A stretch of 49,289 nt of DNA from contig DFJP01000078.1 of assembly GCA_002373085.1 (NCBI GenBank), positions 1-49,289 on the forward strand. The letters run 5' to 3'. Positions 8,771-16,746 of the stretch are shown piece by piece. The notes under the pieces were generated by a model, which saw only the letters and a program-made list of their open reading frames with translations, had not been told where the DNA came from and searched no databases. The stretch comes from Caryophanales bacterium UBA3668. Lineage in GTDB: Bacteria; Bacillota_I; Bacilli_A; RFN20; CAG-826. The translations under genes were made by a program, and so were the position numbers. Position 1 is the first letter of the stretch. Each line of letters starts with the position of its first letter.

Positions 8771-11272
8771 TTAGCTATGAATAATGTTATAGATATAAGC
8801 ATTATCGTAGAAATGTTCAGTTCCAATAGCGATATCTGGCTCTAATCCATTTTCGTAACAAACAAATCTATTGTTAACGTTATCATATCCACCCATTCTC
8901 GCTAGAGAAGAGTTTCTGAAGATTGTTCCAACCGCACTTACGAAGTCACCAACAATGCATGTTCCTCCACCAGTTCTTTCTCCGATAAGAGTGGCAAGTC
9001 CTAAATAGTTAAGAAAAGTTGGGAAAGCATTACCACATGAGAAGGAAGAAGTTGAAGTCATACAATAATAATTGTAATTAGTGTAAGAATCATTTCCGTA
9101 AACATTGTCATAGTTCAAATCACAGTTATAGAAAACTTCAAATGTTTCATGAGTACTACCATAATCAAAAACCATGCTAGGGTGTTCGCTTAAGAACGTA
9201 AGTAAGAATGGGATACAGTTCACCACTCCTCCAGTATTACAAGAAAGATCAAAAACGACATTTTGAATTGCGTTATTGGAAGATATTTCATCAAATGCTT
9301 TCTTAAAGAATAGCTTTGTATCTAGTTCATGAAGGTCTTCGTAAGAATAGCTTTGATAATCAACAGTAGCAGAATCAGTGCCCCAAAGCATATTGAAAGC
9401 ATCAAATCTAATAAATGCGGTATCTTGATAACAATCTACTCCAATGCCTTTGCCGCTATCACTTCTTTGAGTAGAAAGCGTTGTATTCTTTCCAATTACT
9501 CTTGTGTAATATTCGTTACTATATACACCTTCACGATAAATATTTGATGCTTCTTCTCTTAAAGCATCATCTCTATAGTAAGGCTCTAAGCTTAATAATC
9601 CTGCATGGCATTCAAATAGCCATTCTCCACTGAAATGGGCAATTGTTTTTGAAAAAGTTATAGGATCTGAAGACATAAATCCTTCTTTATAACCAAGATT
9701 AGTGAGTAATAAGTCAATATCAGTAATACCTCTAGTCTCAAATAATCCATAGTTATTCTTTAAAGAATAAAGAAGTGAATTATATGTATAGTCAATCATC
9801 TCTTGGCTTCTAACATAATTCTCATTATTCCATGGGCTATTGTTATAGTATTCATCTTTATATGTTTCTTCATTGTAAATTGATGAAGCAAGATAACAAT
9901 CTTTTCCGTTATATGCAAGTGCACCAAAATATTCAGTGCAGAAAATGTCCGCTAAAGGAGTAAGAGGCGCATAGGTCCTATTATATTCATCTTTGATGAT
10001 ATCTAAATTGAATTCACCAAGGTCATAAGTTATTTCAATATCTCTAGAATGATAGATTCGGCTTCTTGAAGTATCGATTTCAATATGATTTTGATCTCCA
10101 TAAAGAGAAAGCTTTCCTAAATGAGCACCATTAATTAAACCAGCGTTACAATTAAAACTTCCTGAGATATCTCCAACAGTAACTGTGTCATTTATTGTAT
10201 CAACGATGATATAGCCTTTATTACTATTACGAGAATCATAATATATTTTCCCAGGTTCTCCATCTACTGGGCTAGCACCTCTAATTAAATTATTTGTGGT
10301 GTGATTGGCGGTATTTCTCGCATTAAAGAATTCACCAACTTCAACATAAGGAACATCGTTTTTGTTGACTATGTTATAAATAGAGAAAGTAGAAGTATAT
10401 CCTTCACCAAGAATCATTCTTGTCGATGTTCTATTAGTGATGACGTTCGTATCGTAATTATATAAATCAGTAATTTCAACATCATCACTATTACGGATAA
10501 TAATTGACCATTTATTGTCTAAATTACTTAAGTTACCAGTAACATTAATAAGTTTGTTACTATTTTTAGCTTGGTAGATTTTATCGTGGATATCTGTGAT
10601 ATCTAAGTCCGCTAAAATGTTTATGGCTTCATAAGCATATAAAGGTGGATCATATATAAATCCGCTAGCGAATTCATATCCACCTAAACTTGTGGTTATT
10701 CCTTCATCAAAATTATCAGGAATGACTCCATTAACTTTAATGAGTCTTGAATTCGCATATTTATCATTATTGCAGTAGGTAGAAGTTCCTAATCCATTTG
10801 TTTTTAAATCACTAACCCCTTCATACACTACTGGTTCATATCCTGTTGGATTAGTTTCATAAGCAACTGTAATAGTAGGGTTAATTACTTGAGGAACATT
10901 ACCTACTACTCCAATTTCTCCTCCACTAACATCAACGACATTACCAACATTAAAAGAATCAGATACATCACTAATCATAATCGCATCTAATTTACGAGTA
11001 TTTTGATTCACTCTTTGAACAAAGATGTAATCACTATGAACTGCAGTTACTGTTCCTCTAAAGCTATAAGGACTATCTATTGTTGAAGATGAAGCACTAC
11101 TATAGATTTCATCAACAATGTCAGAAATCTCTCTCATTTCACTTGGAAGTTCACAGCTATAGTCTTTATTTGCTAAAAGCCTTAGGGTGTGTAGTCCACT
11201 AGTGACAACGACTCCAATCCCTAAACTAAATGTTAGTCCGATAGAAGTAATAAGTAATGATTTCTTTTTCAT
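8771..11272 (-). CDS. Secreted S41-like serine protease with N-terminal OB-type domains
   Basis: An 833-residue exported protein starting with K-K-K and one hydrophobic signal/anchor (residues 5-27), with no lipobox cysteine. Residues about 55-145 look like an OB-fold (R-G-T-V-T-A-V... Y-I-F-V-Q ... F-N-V-G-N-V-V-D-V-S-G), and residues about 175-270 may hold a second, weaker copy. The C-terminal 250 residues carry S41/C-terminal-processing-peptidase features: V-V-F-D-L-S-C-N-T-G-G, the nucleophile region S-S-F-S-C-G-N with S745, and L-I-G-E-R-T-G-G-G. No PDZ domain is visible. Its target is unknown; degradation of host or peptidoglycan-linked peptides is plausible. It is transcribed alone, without a Shine-Dalgarno, and the start lies 11 bases after a TAAAAT box. 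Confidence 0.75.
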   Translation of the reverse strand: MKKKSLLITSIGLTFSLGIGVVVTSGLHTLRLLANKDYSCELPSEMREISDIVDEIYSSASSSTIDSPYSFRGTVTAVHSDYIFVQRVNQNTRKLDAIMISDVSDSFNVGNVVDVSGGEIGVVGNVPQVINPTITVAYETNPTGYEPVVYEGVSDLKTNGLGTSTYCNNDKYANSRLIKVNGVIPDNFDEGITTSLGGYEFASGFIYDPPLYAYEAINILADLDITDIHDKIYQAKNSNKLINVTGNLSNLDNKWSIIIRNSDDVEITDLYNYDTNVITNRTSTRMILGEGYTSTFSIYNIVNKNDVPYVEVGEFFNARNTANHTTNNLIRGASPVDGEPGKIYYDSRNSNKGYIIVDTINDTVTVGDISGSFNCNAGLINGAHLGKLSLYGDQNHIEIDTSRSRIYHSRDIEITYDLGEFNLDIIKDEYNRTYAPLTPLADIFCTEYFGALAYNGKDCYLASSIYNEETYKDEYYNNSPWNNENYVRSQEMIDYTYNSLLYSLKNNYGLFETRGITDIDLLLTNLGYKEGFMSSDPITFSKTIAHFSGEWLFECHAGLLSLEPYYRDDALREEASNIYREGVYSNEYYTRVIGKNTTLSTQRSDSGKGIGVDCYQDTAFIRFDAFNMLWGTDSATVDYQSYSYEDLHELDTKLFFKKAFDEISSNNAIQNVVFDLSCNTGGVVNCIPFLLTFLSEHPSMVFDYGSTHETFEVFYNCDLNYDNVYGNDSYTNYNYYCMTSTSSFSCGNAFPTFLNYLGLATLIGERTGGGTCIVGDFVSAVGTIFRNSSLARMGGYDNVNNRFVCYENGLEPDIAIGTEHFYDNAYIYNIIHS

Positions 11273-11313
11273 AATTATTTTTTATTTTACCATGCGCTCA
11301 TACGTCATCACAC

Positions 11314-11338
11314 AAAAAAAGACACGCATAGGCGTGTC
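11314..11338 (-). terminator. Rho-independent terminator after the 137-residue unknown gene
   Basis: A perfect 7-bp stem GACACGC/GCGTGTC with a 4-base loop is followed on the minus strand by seven T residues. It ends transcription from the gene at 11362-11775 and isolates the S41 gene. Confidence 0.88.
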
Positions 11339-11361
11339 TTTAATTGTAAATCTTTGATTTA

Positions 11362-11775
11362 TTAGGCGAGTAATTCTTCTTTAAGTTGAGCAACAACTTC
11401 GCGACGGTTCGCTAATTGGTCTTCACTTAATCTAGAAACTTTAGCTTTAGCAGCTTCGATTTCTTCTGGAGTAACTTCACCGACTTTTAAGACTGCTTTT
11501 TCAGCTTTCTTATAGTCTTTCTTTAAGATTTTTAATAATTGTTCGTTTTGCTTACGAATTTCAATCTTTTGTTTCACCACATTTAAGTAGCTTTCTGGAA
11601 CATAGGAAGAAATGATTCTAGATCCTTCTCTCCATTGGCGGTAAAAATATTGGTGACCAGAGATTGTCTTGACTGAAATGTAGCCTCTTGGAAGGGAATC
11701 AATAACCTTCTCAATGAGAGAGACCTCGATAAGGGACTCAATGAGGACTTCAACTTGTCTTTCACTTTTTTTCAT
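11362..11775 (-). CDS. Conserved hypothetical protein, basic and coiled-coil-rich
   Basis: A 137-residue soluble protein I cannot assign. The first half holds a short beta element G-Y-I-S-V-K-T-I-S-G-H-Q-Y-F-Y-R-Q-W, resembling the strand pair of DUF6788-type proteins (G-x-L ... Y-Y-Y-x-x-R). The second half is helical and highly charged (K-K-A-E-K-A-V-L-K..., E-E-I-E-A-A-K-A-K) and is probably a coiled coil. The start at ATG 11775 is preferred because the upstream extension needs a TTG and does not look conserved. It lies downstream of PFOR on the same strand with about 100 bases between, and ends at a strong terminator. Confidence 0.68.
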   Translation of the reverse strand: MKKSERQVEVLIESLIEVSLIEKVIDSLPRGYISVKTISGHQYFYRQWREGSRIISSYVPESYLNVVKQKIEIRKQNEQLLKILKKDYKKAEKAVLKVGEVTPEEIEAAKAKVSRLSEDQLANRREVVAQLKEELLA

Positions 11776-11876
11776 ATTTTTTACTAACCTACCGATTTCT
11801 ATTATCCTTGTTTGCAGCAAACTCTTTCTGGCCAGAGTTTATCACAACAGCGTTGTTATTTTATAGGATAATTTTA

Positions 11877-14800
11877 TTAAAGTCCAAACTTTTTAATTCT
11901 GTTCCAACGATCTTGTGCGTATTTTTCAGCTTTTGTGAGTAATTCTTCAGCGTGTTCAGGATTTACTTTTGGTAATTGAGAGAATCTGGTTTCTGTCATG
12001 ATAAATTCTCTGAATTTAGAGTAATCTGGTTCTGGCATATCGATGCTTAAACCTGGTTTACCTTCAGCAACTAAACGTGGGTCATATCTAAAGAGTTGGA
12101 AATATCCACATTCAACAGCCTTCTTCTCTTGCTTCATGGAGTTGGATAAACCGCCTTTAATACCATGGTTTGCACAAGGTGCATAGCAGATAACAAGGGA
12201 TGGTCCATTATAACTTTCAGCTTCTTTTAAGGCTTTGATGGCTTTAACAGGATTGCTACCTAAAGCGATTTGAGCAACATAGACTGTTCCATAGCTCATG
12301 GCGATTAAGGCTAAATTCTTTTTAGGAGTTAATTTACCAGAAGCGGTAAATTTAGCAATACTACCTGTTTGAGATGATTTGGAGGATTGTCCACCAGTAT
12401 TAGAATACACTTCGGTATCCAAGACTAAGATATTGACATCTTCTTCGTTAGCGATAACGTGATCAAGTCCACCGTAACCGATATCATATGACCAACCATC
12501 ACCACCGATGATCCAAACTGATTTGTCTTGTAAATCTCTTTCGTAAGCGAGAACTGATTTAACTTCAGCGTCTTTACTTGCTTTAACTAAGTTAACGAGT
12601 TCTGGAACGATTCTACGAGATTCTTTTCTATTCTTGATATTGGCGAAGTATTCGTCAATCTTGGCCTTGAGTTCAGCTTCCACTGTATCTCTTGCTTTAG
12701 CAGCTTCTAAGATTTCCACTGCTGCTTTGAGTTTGGTGTCAGTAGCAACTCTCATGCCATAACCGAATTCAGCGTTATCTTCGAATAAGGAGTTAGCCCA
12801 TGCGATACCTTGTCCTTCTTTATCGGTGCAGAATGGAGTAAGTGGAGTAGAACCACTATAGATGGAACTACAACCAGTTGCATTAGCAACTAACATATCT
12901 TTACCGAATAATTGAGAGACGAGTCTGTAATATGGAGTTTCACCACATCCAGCACATGCGCCAGAGATTTCCATATATGGCATTAAGAAGCCAACACCTT
13001 TTGGTGTTTCTTGTAATGCTGCTGGAAGTTTATCTGCTTTATAAGAGACGTGTTTGAATAAGTATTCAGCAGCTTCTTCTTGTGCGAATTGTGATTTGGC
13101 TTCAACCATTTCAATGGCGTTCTTGCCAGCTTTATTAGCGTTACATTCAGCAACACAGAGGCCACATCCAACACAGTTTCTTGGTGAAACTTGGATACGG
13201 TATTGATGTCCTGGAACACCCATTGCTGGTTTGACATCGTTCTTAACGAGTTCTGGTGCATTAGCAAGTTCTTCTTCGTTTAAGAGGAATGGTCTAATTG
13301 TCGCGTGTGGACAGACGAACGCACATTGGTTACATTGGATACAGTCTTCTTTGTGCCAAAGTGGGACTCTATCAGCAATGCTTCTTTGTTCTTTATATGT
13401 GATGTCTGGATTCATTGTGCCATCTAAGAGTTCCCATTCGGTGAATTTAGAGACTGGTAAGTCATCTCCACCTAAGTTACCCATAACAGCAACATATGTA
13501 TCGAAATATTCATCACCTGTTAATTTTCTTTCAAATTTTGGTTCTAAGGAAGCCCAGCTTGGATCGACTTTGACTTCTCTAAGTCCTTCTGTACCAGCAT
13601 CAATTGCTTTCCAGTTAAGTTCGACGACTTCTTGGCCTTTCTTAGCGTATGATTTTTCAGCGAACTTCTTCATCCATTTATTGGCTTCTGCATATGGCAT
13701 AATGTCTTGGTTGAGATAGAAGAATGAAGCTTGGAGAATGGTATTTGTATGTCTACCCATACCGATTTCGCTAGCAATCTTGTTAGCATCGATAACATAG
13801 AATTTAGCGTGTTTCTTTGCTAAGAGATATTTTGTTCTATTTGGCATGACCTTGACGAGTTCTTCATCACTCATATCTGTATTGAGTAAGAATGTTCCGC
13901 CTTCTTTTAAGTTCTTGATCATATCGAACTTGAATAAGTAGGTATCAAGGGAGCAGGAGATAAAGTTTGCGTTTTGGACATAATAGGCACTTCTAATTGG
14001 TGTCTTACCAAATCTTAAGTGTGAACGAGTAACACCACCTGCTTTTCTTGAGTCATAAGCGAAGTATGCTTGGGCATATTGTCCAGTAGCATCACCAATA
14101 ATCTTAATAGAAGATTTATTAGCAGAAACTGTACCATCACTACCTAAGCCATAGAATAAGCAGCTTGTGTAATCCGCTTTGACGTGGAAGTTATCGTCAA
14201 CAGGGATTGATTTATGTGTGACATCATCGTTAATACCGACTGTGAAGTCATGATGACGTGCATCACTATTTAAGAAGTCATAAACAGCTTTGACATCTTT
14301 TGGTTGAGTATCTTTGCTGGATAAGCCATAACGGCCACCTATAACCTCAACATCAAGACCAGCTTGTTTAATAACGGAAACGACATCTAAGTATAATGGT
14401 TCGCCAGTAGCGCCCATTTCTTTAGTTCTGTCTAAGACTGCAATTCTCTTAACGGTCTTTGGTAAGACTGCTAATAAATGTTTTGCAGAGAATGGTCTAT
14501 ATAAGTGAACCTTAACAATACCGATTTTTTCATCTTTGAGTTCATCGATAACTTCTTTTGCAGTATCGGTAACTGAACCCATAGCGACGATTACTCTATC
14601 AGCATCTTTACGACCATAATATGTAAATGGAGCATATTCTCTACCAGTTAATCTACTTGCTTCATTGAAGTATTTAACTGCGTAATCAACGACTTTATCG
14701 TAGTGAGCATTTTGTGCTTCTCTACCTTGGAAATAAATATCATCATTTTCAGCACCACCACGTGTGACTGGGTGAGTGTGTGGGTTTAAGGCACGAGCTC

Positions 14801-15416
14801 TGAATTTCTCGACCTTATCCATTGGAAGTAATTTCTTCCATTCATTTTCATCAACGAATTCAACGTTTTGAATTTCGTGAGATGTTCTAAATCCATCAAA
14901 GAAATGACAGACAGGTGTTTCGGCATCAATTGCTAATAAGTGAGCAACTGGTGTTAAGTCAGCGATTTCTTGAACTGAGTGGGAACAAATCATTGCGACA
15001 CCAGTTTGTCTAATCGCATAAATATCTTGGTGATCACCAAAGATTGATAAGGAACGAGTTGCTAATGAACGAGCACTAACATGAAGGACGACAGGTAATA
15101 ATTCTCCAGCCCATTTGTAAATGTTTGGAATCATTAAGAGTAAGCCTTGTGATGCAGTGTAAGTTGAGGCAAGAGCACCGGCTTGAAGAGCACCGTGAAC
15201 TGCACCAGAAGCACCTGCTTCAGATTGCATTTCGCTAACCTTTACAACACTTCCAAAATAATTTTTTCTTCCTTTACTGGCTTCAACATCAATAACTTCT
15301 GCCATTGGGCTAGAAGGAGTGATTGGATAAATACCAGCGACTTCAATGAAGTTGTAGGATTCTAATGCTGCTGCAGTATTACCATCAACTGAGAGCATAG
15401 TCTTTTTTACTTCCAT
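11877..15416 (-). CDS. nifJ: Pyruvate:ferredoxin (flavodoxin) oxidoreductase, single-chain
   Basis: A 1179-residue single-chain PFOR, the usual length. Domain I opens with G-I-Y-P-I-T-P-S-S-P-M-A-E. Two [4Fe-4S] ferredoxin motifs follow near 690 (C-I-Q-C-N-Q-C-A-F-V-C-P) and 745 (C-V-G-C-G-L-C-V-A-E-C). The TPP domain contributes C-A-G-C-G-E-T-P near 820 and G-G-D-G-W-S-Y-D-I-G-Y near 970, and a C-terminal N-S-x-x-x-E-x-K-A-like segment closes the fold. It converts pyruvate and CoA to acetyl-CoA and CO2, reducing ferredoxin, and indicates anaerobic energy metabolism. The ATG at 15416 has an ideal GGAGG 9-10 bases upstream; a longer frame to 15443 would translate through that site and is rejected. 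Confidence 0.97.
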   Translation of the reverse strand: MEVKKTMLSVDGNTAAALESYNFIEVAGIYPITPSSPMAEVIDVEASKGRKNYFGSVVKVSEMQSEAGASGAVHGALQAGALASTYTASQGLLLMIPNIYKWAGELLPVVLHVSARSLATRSLSIFGDHQDIYAIRQTGVAMICSHSVQEIADLTPVAHLLAIDAETPVCHFFDGFRTSHEIQNVEFVDENEWKKLLPMDKVEKFRARALNPHTHPVTRGGAENDDIYFQGREAQNAHYDKVVDYAVKYFNEASRLTGREYAPFTYYGRKDADRVIVAMGSVTDTAKEVIDELKDEKIGIVKVHLYRPFSAKHLLAVLPKTVKRIAVLDRTKEMGATGEPLYLDVVSVIKQAGLDVEVIGGRYGLSSKDTQPKDVKAVYDFLNSDARHHDFTVGINDDVTHKSIPVDDNFHVKADYTSCLFYGLGSDGTVSANKSSIKIIGDATGQYAQAYFAYDSRKAGGVTRSHLRFGKTPIRSAYYVQNANFISCSLDTYLFKFDMIKNLKEGGTFLLNTDMSDEELVKVMPNRTKYLLAKKHAKFYVIDANKIASEIGMGRHTNTILQASFFYLNQDIMPYAEANKWMKKFAEKSYAKKGQEVVELNWKAIDAGTEGLREVKVDPSWASLEPKFERKLTGDEYFDTYVAVMGNLGGDDLPVSKFTEWELLDGTMNPDITYKEQRSIADRVPLWHKEDCIQCNQCAFVCPHATIRPFLLNEEELANAPELVKNDVKPAMGVPGHQYRIQVSPRNCVGCGLCVAECNANKAGKNAIEMVEAKSQFAQEEAAEYLFKHVSYKADKLPAALQETPKGVGFLMPYMEISGACAGCGETPYYRLVSQLFGKDMLVANATGCSSIYSGSTPLTPFCTDKEGQGIAWANSLFEDNAEFGYGMRVATDTKLKAAVEILEAAKARDTVEAELKAKIDEYFANIKNRKESRRIVPELVNLVKASKDAEVKSVLAYERDLQDKSVWIIGGDGWSYDIGYGGLDHVIANEEDVNILVLDTEVYSNTGGQSSKSSQTGSIAKFTASGKLTPKKNLALIAMSYGTVYVAQIALGSNPVKAIKALKEAESYNGPSLVICYAPCANHGIKGGLSNSMKQEKKAVECGYFQLFRYDPRLVAEGKPGLSIDMPEPDYSKFREFIMTETRFSQLPKVNPEHAEELLTKAEKYAQDRWNRIKKFGL

Positions 15417-15447
15417 GTATTTTTTTCCTCCAAAAATAACCAAAATT

Positions 15448-15476
15448 AATATACACGCGTATAGTCACGCATTCAA
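15448..15476 (-). promoter_or_regulatory. Predicted sigma-A promoter of PFOR
   Basis: On the minus strand a TTGAAT -35 (15471-15476) and TATATT -10 (15448-15453) are separated by 17 bases. The spacer and -10 contain TATAC-GCGT-GTATA, a short inverted repeat similar to one upstream of the lipoprotein operon at 26207-26218, so a shared regulator is possible. Confidence 0.6.
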
Positions 15477-15483
15477 GGTTAAA

Positions 15484-15515
15484 TATTAAAAAACGGGAAA
15501 GGCAAATGCTTTCCC
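15484..15515 (-). terminator. Rho-independent terminator of the small gene upstream of PFOR
   Basis: A 7-bp stem GGGAAAG/CTTTCCC with a 7-base loop is followed on the minus strand by GTTTTTTAATATTT. It ends the 15529-15954 transcript just before the PFOR promoter. Confidence 0.82.
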
Positions 15516-15528
15516 TGTTTCTTAAAAC

Positions 15529-15954
15529 TTACTTCTTTGCTTTACGATTTGCTTGTTCTTCAGCGATGAGTTTTTTAAGAATTCTTAAGTCAGTATCTGA
15601 AAGAACAATGTTTCGATCTAATAGACCTCCAACAGAAGTCATCTTGCGATAAATGAAGTCATTAATTGACTCATATACTTCGAGGTCTTTTTTCTTAATT
15701 GATGGTTGCTTATGAACAAGAGTTCTATTCTCTTCTTGGTCAATGACATATTGTTTTAATTGAGGCACCAACTCCATCAAGTTAAACTCTGGATCCATTT
15801 TTAAAGTTGGTTCAAAGTAAGAAAGTTGCTCGTTGATAATTTCAGGATATAATCCCACCACTCTAGAGAGTCTCTCACTAGTTACGTATTTACGATTAAT
15901 CTTAGTTATACCACTTAAAAACTTTTTGATATCACTAACCTTAGGTTCTTTCAT
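15529..15954 (-). CDS. Small protein with possible Rex-like N-terminal winged helix
   Basis: A 141-residue soluble protein. Residues about 5-50 (K-F-L-S-G-I..., Y-V-T-S-E-R-L-S-R-V-V-G-L, then N-E-Q-L-S-Y-F-E-P) recall the N-terminal DNA-binding domain of the redox repressor Rex, where S-S-x-x-L-A ... V-R-K-D-L-S-Y-F is typical. There is no Rossmann NADH domain; the remainder is charged helix. This resemblance is by eye and weak. The ATG at 15954 is set by an AGGTGG ribosome binding site 8 bases upstream. A 14-bp inverted repeat lies just upstream (15972-15985). It sits between the toxin-antitoxin cassette and PFOR. Confidence 0.65.
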   Translation of the reverse strand: MKEPKVSDIKKFLSGITKINRKYVTSERLSRVVGLYPEIINEQLSYFEPTLKMDPEFNLMELVPQLKQYVIDQEENRTLVHKQPSIKKKDLEVYESINDFIYRKMTSVGGLLDRNIVLSDTDLRILKKLIAEEQANRKAKK

Positions 15955-15971
15955 AAGTTTCACCACCTACT

Positions 15972-15985
15972 AACTATGTATAGTT
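15972..15985. promoter_or_regulatory. Inverted repeat upstream of the small HTH-like gene (putative operator)
   Basis: AACTAT-GT-ATAGTT, perfect 6-bp arms about a 2-base centre, lies 18 bases upstream of the ATG at 15954 and overlaps where a -10 would be. It fits an operator for a dimeric regulator, possibly the gene's own product. Confidence 0.4.
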
Positions 15986-15988
15986 TAT

Positions 15989-16035
15989 CACAAAAAGCGC
16001 AAAATAAAAGACCTCCATGTTGGAGATCTCTTGTT
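15989..16035 (-). repeat. 47-bp direct repeat, copy 1, containing a terminator
   Basis: 46 of 47 bases match copy 2 at 16697-16743 (one difference, G16019 versus A16727); the two copies are exactly 708 bp apart and bracket the toxin-antitoxin genes. Each copy encodes a minus-strand terminator: an 8-bp stem ending TGGAGGTC, then TTTTATTTT. This copy touches the toxin stop codon. Confidence 0.9.
16001..16030 (-). terminator. Terminator of the toxin-antitoxin operon (within repeat copy 1)
   Basis: Minus-strand stem GATCTCCA/TGGAGGTC (one G-U pair), loop ACA, followed by TTTTATTTT. It directly follows the toxin stop codon. Confidence 0.85.
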
Positions 16036-16354
16036 AATTTACTTCAATCAAATATTTATCTTCAACGTTTTGCGTTGAGTGAAATATTCTCAAGATCATA
16101 ACGGTGCGAGTGTGTTCATCAATTTTATAAATTGCAATATAGGACTTAATTGTAATAACTCGAATCGAAGAATCGTTTTTGAACTGACGAAATCTATACG
16201 GCATATAGGATAGACTTACCAATCTATTCTTAATTTCTTCAATTATATCTTTAGCCAGTTTAGGTTCTAATAAACAAAAGGCAATATATTCAAAAATGCT
16301 TTCAATGTCATCGGTACAAGAAGGAGATAAGACAACTTTATAATCAGTTGTCAT
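16034..16354 (-). CDS. RelE/ParE-superfamily toxin
   Basis: A 106-residue small basic protein with the RelE/ParE fold pattern: an N-terminal strand Y-K-V-V-L-S-P-S, helices D-D-I-E-S-I-F-E-Y-I-A and A-K-D-I-I-E-E-I-K-N-R-L, a central L-x-x-M-P-Y-R-F segment, and C-terminal strands I-R-V-I-T-I-K-S-Y-I-A-I-Y-K-I-D and V-M-I-L-R-I-F-H. The last is the usual place for the catalytic/target-binding residues (I-x-R-I-x-H-x-x-Q). Members either cleave mRNA at the ribosome (RelE) or poison gyrase (ParE); which applies is not decidable here. It overlaps the antitoxin by 11 bases, so it is translationally coupled, and the cassette is bounded by direct repeats. Confidence 0.86.
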   Translation of the reverse strand: MTTDYKVVLSPSCTDDIESIFEYIAFCLLEPKLAKDIIEEIKNRLVSLSYMPYRFRQFKNDSSIRVITIKSYIAIYKIDEHTRTVMILRIFHSTQNVEDKYLIEVN

Positions 16355-16646
16355 ATTTTTTCTTTATATCATCAAACGCTTTGTTTATCTCAACGCCTTT
16401 CCCTTCTTCGACCTCTTTAATAGCGGTGTCTAGTGTCTCCTCTAACTCTTCATCAGTTAAGAGTTCATACTCCATCGGCTTCTTTGTAGGCATTTTCACT
16501 TCAAAAGGAAGTCCGTTGTTTAAAATTATTTGTTTAAAAAACAAATTAACAGCCCCTGAAAGTGATAAGCCTAAATTTGAAAGAACTTCTTCTGCCTCAT
16601 TTTTTAAATTAGGTTCAATTCTTATAGACAAATTTGATGTTTTCAT
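16344..16646 (-). CDS. RelB/DinJ-family antitoxin
   Basis: A 100-residue protein. Its N-terminus is the RelB/DinJ ribbon-helix-helix: T-S-N-L-S-I-R-I-E-P-N-L-K-N-E-A-E-E-V-L, then L-G-L-S-L-S-G-A-V-N-L-F-F-K-Q, with P-F near residue 53 as in DinJ. The acidic C-terminal tail (D-E-E-L-E-E-T-L ... K-E-V-E-E-G-K-G) should wrap the toxin. It binds its own promoter as a dimer. The ATG at 16646 follows GAGAGG by 8 bases and is preferred over a GTG three codons earlier. It precedes the toxin as usual for this class and starts 50 bases from repeat copy 2. Confidence 0.87.
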   Translation of the reverse strand: MKTSNLSIRIEPNLKNEAEEVLSNLGLSLSGAVNLFFKQIILNNGLPFEVKMPTKKPMEYELLTDEELEETLDTAIKEVEEGKGVEINKAFDDIKKKYDN

Positions 16647-16666
16647 AAATCGCACCTCTCACTTAA

Positions 16667-16694
16667 ATTATATACATTGTATTTACAAAGACAA
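16667..16694 (-). promoter_or_regulatory. Promoter and operator of the toxin-antitoxin operon
   Basis: Minus-strand TTGTCT -35 (16689-16694), 16-base spacer, TATAAT -10 (16667-16672). The spacer holds the inverted repeat TTGTA-TT-TACAA (16677-16688), a fitting binding site for the RHH antitoxin. The promoter sits 2 bases inside repeat copy 2, so the cassette carries everything it needs. Confidence 0.72.
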
Positions 16695-16696
16695 TA

Positions 16697-16743
16697 CACA
16701 AAAAGCGCAAAATAAAAGACCTCCATATTGGAGATCTCTTGTT
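16697..16743 (-). repeat. 47-bp direct repeat, copy 2, containing a terminator
   Basis: Partner of 15989-16035 (46/47 identical). It directly follows the aquaporin stop codon, as copy 1 follows the toxin stop. Its hairpin and T-tract (16709-16738) would terminate the lipoprotein-cysK-PAP2-aquaporin run on the minus strand. Confidence 0.9.
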
Positions 16744-16746
16744 TAA

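Noticed and set aside
11821..11876. Terminator between PFOR and the 137-residue gene
   Set aside because: Only weak short stems (AACAACGCTGTT; CTGGCCAG) and no T-tract; read-through is as likely as termination.
13231..13719. 162-codon open frame antisense to PFOR on the plus strand
   Set aside because: It mirrors codon use of the strongly coding PFOR strand, has no ribosome binding site, and its translation is low-complexity serine-rich with no recognisable domain.
16348..16746. 132-codon plus-strand frame across the antitoxin gene and repeat copy 2
   Set aside because: Antisense to the antitoxin and reads through a terminator; serine/phenylalanine-rich translation without homology to any family I know.
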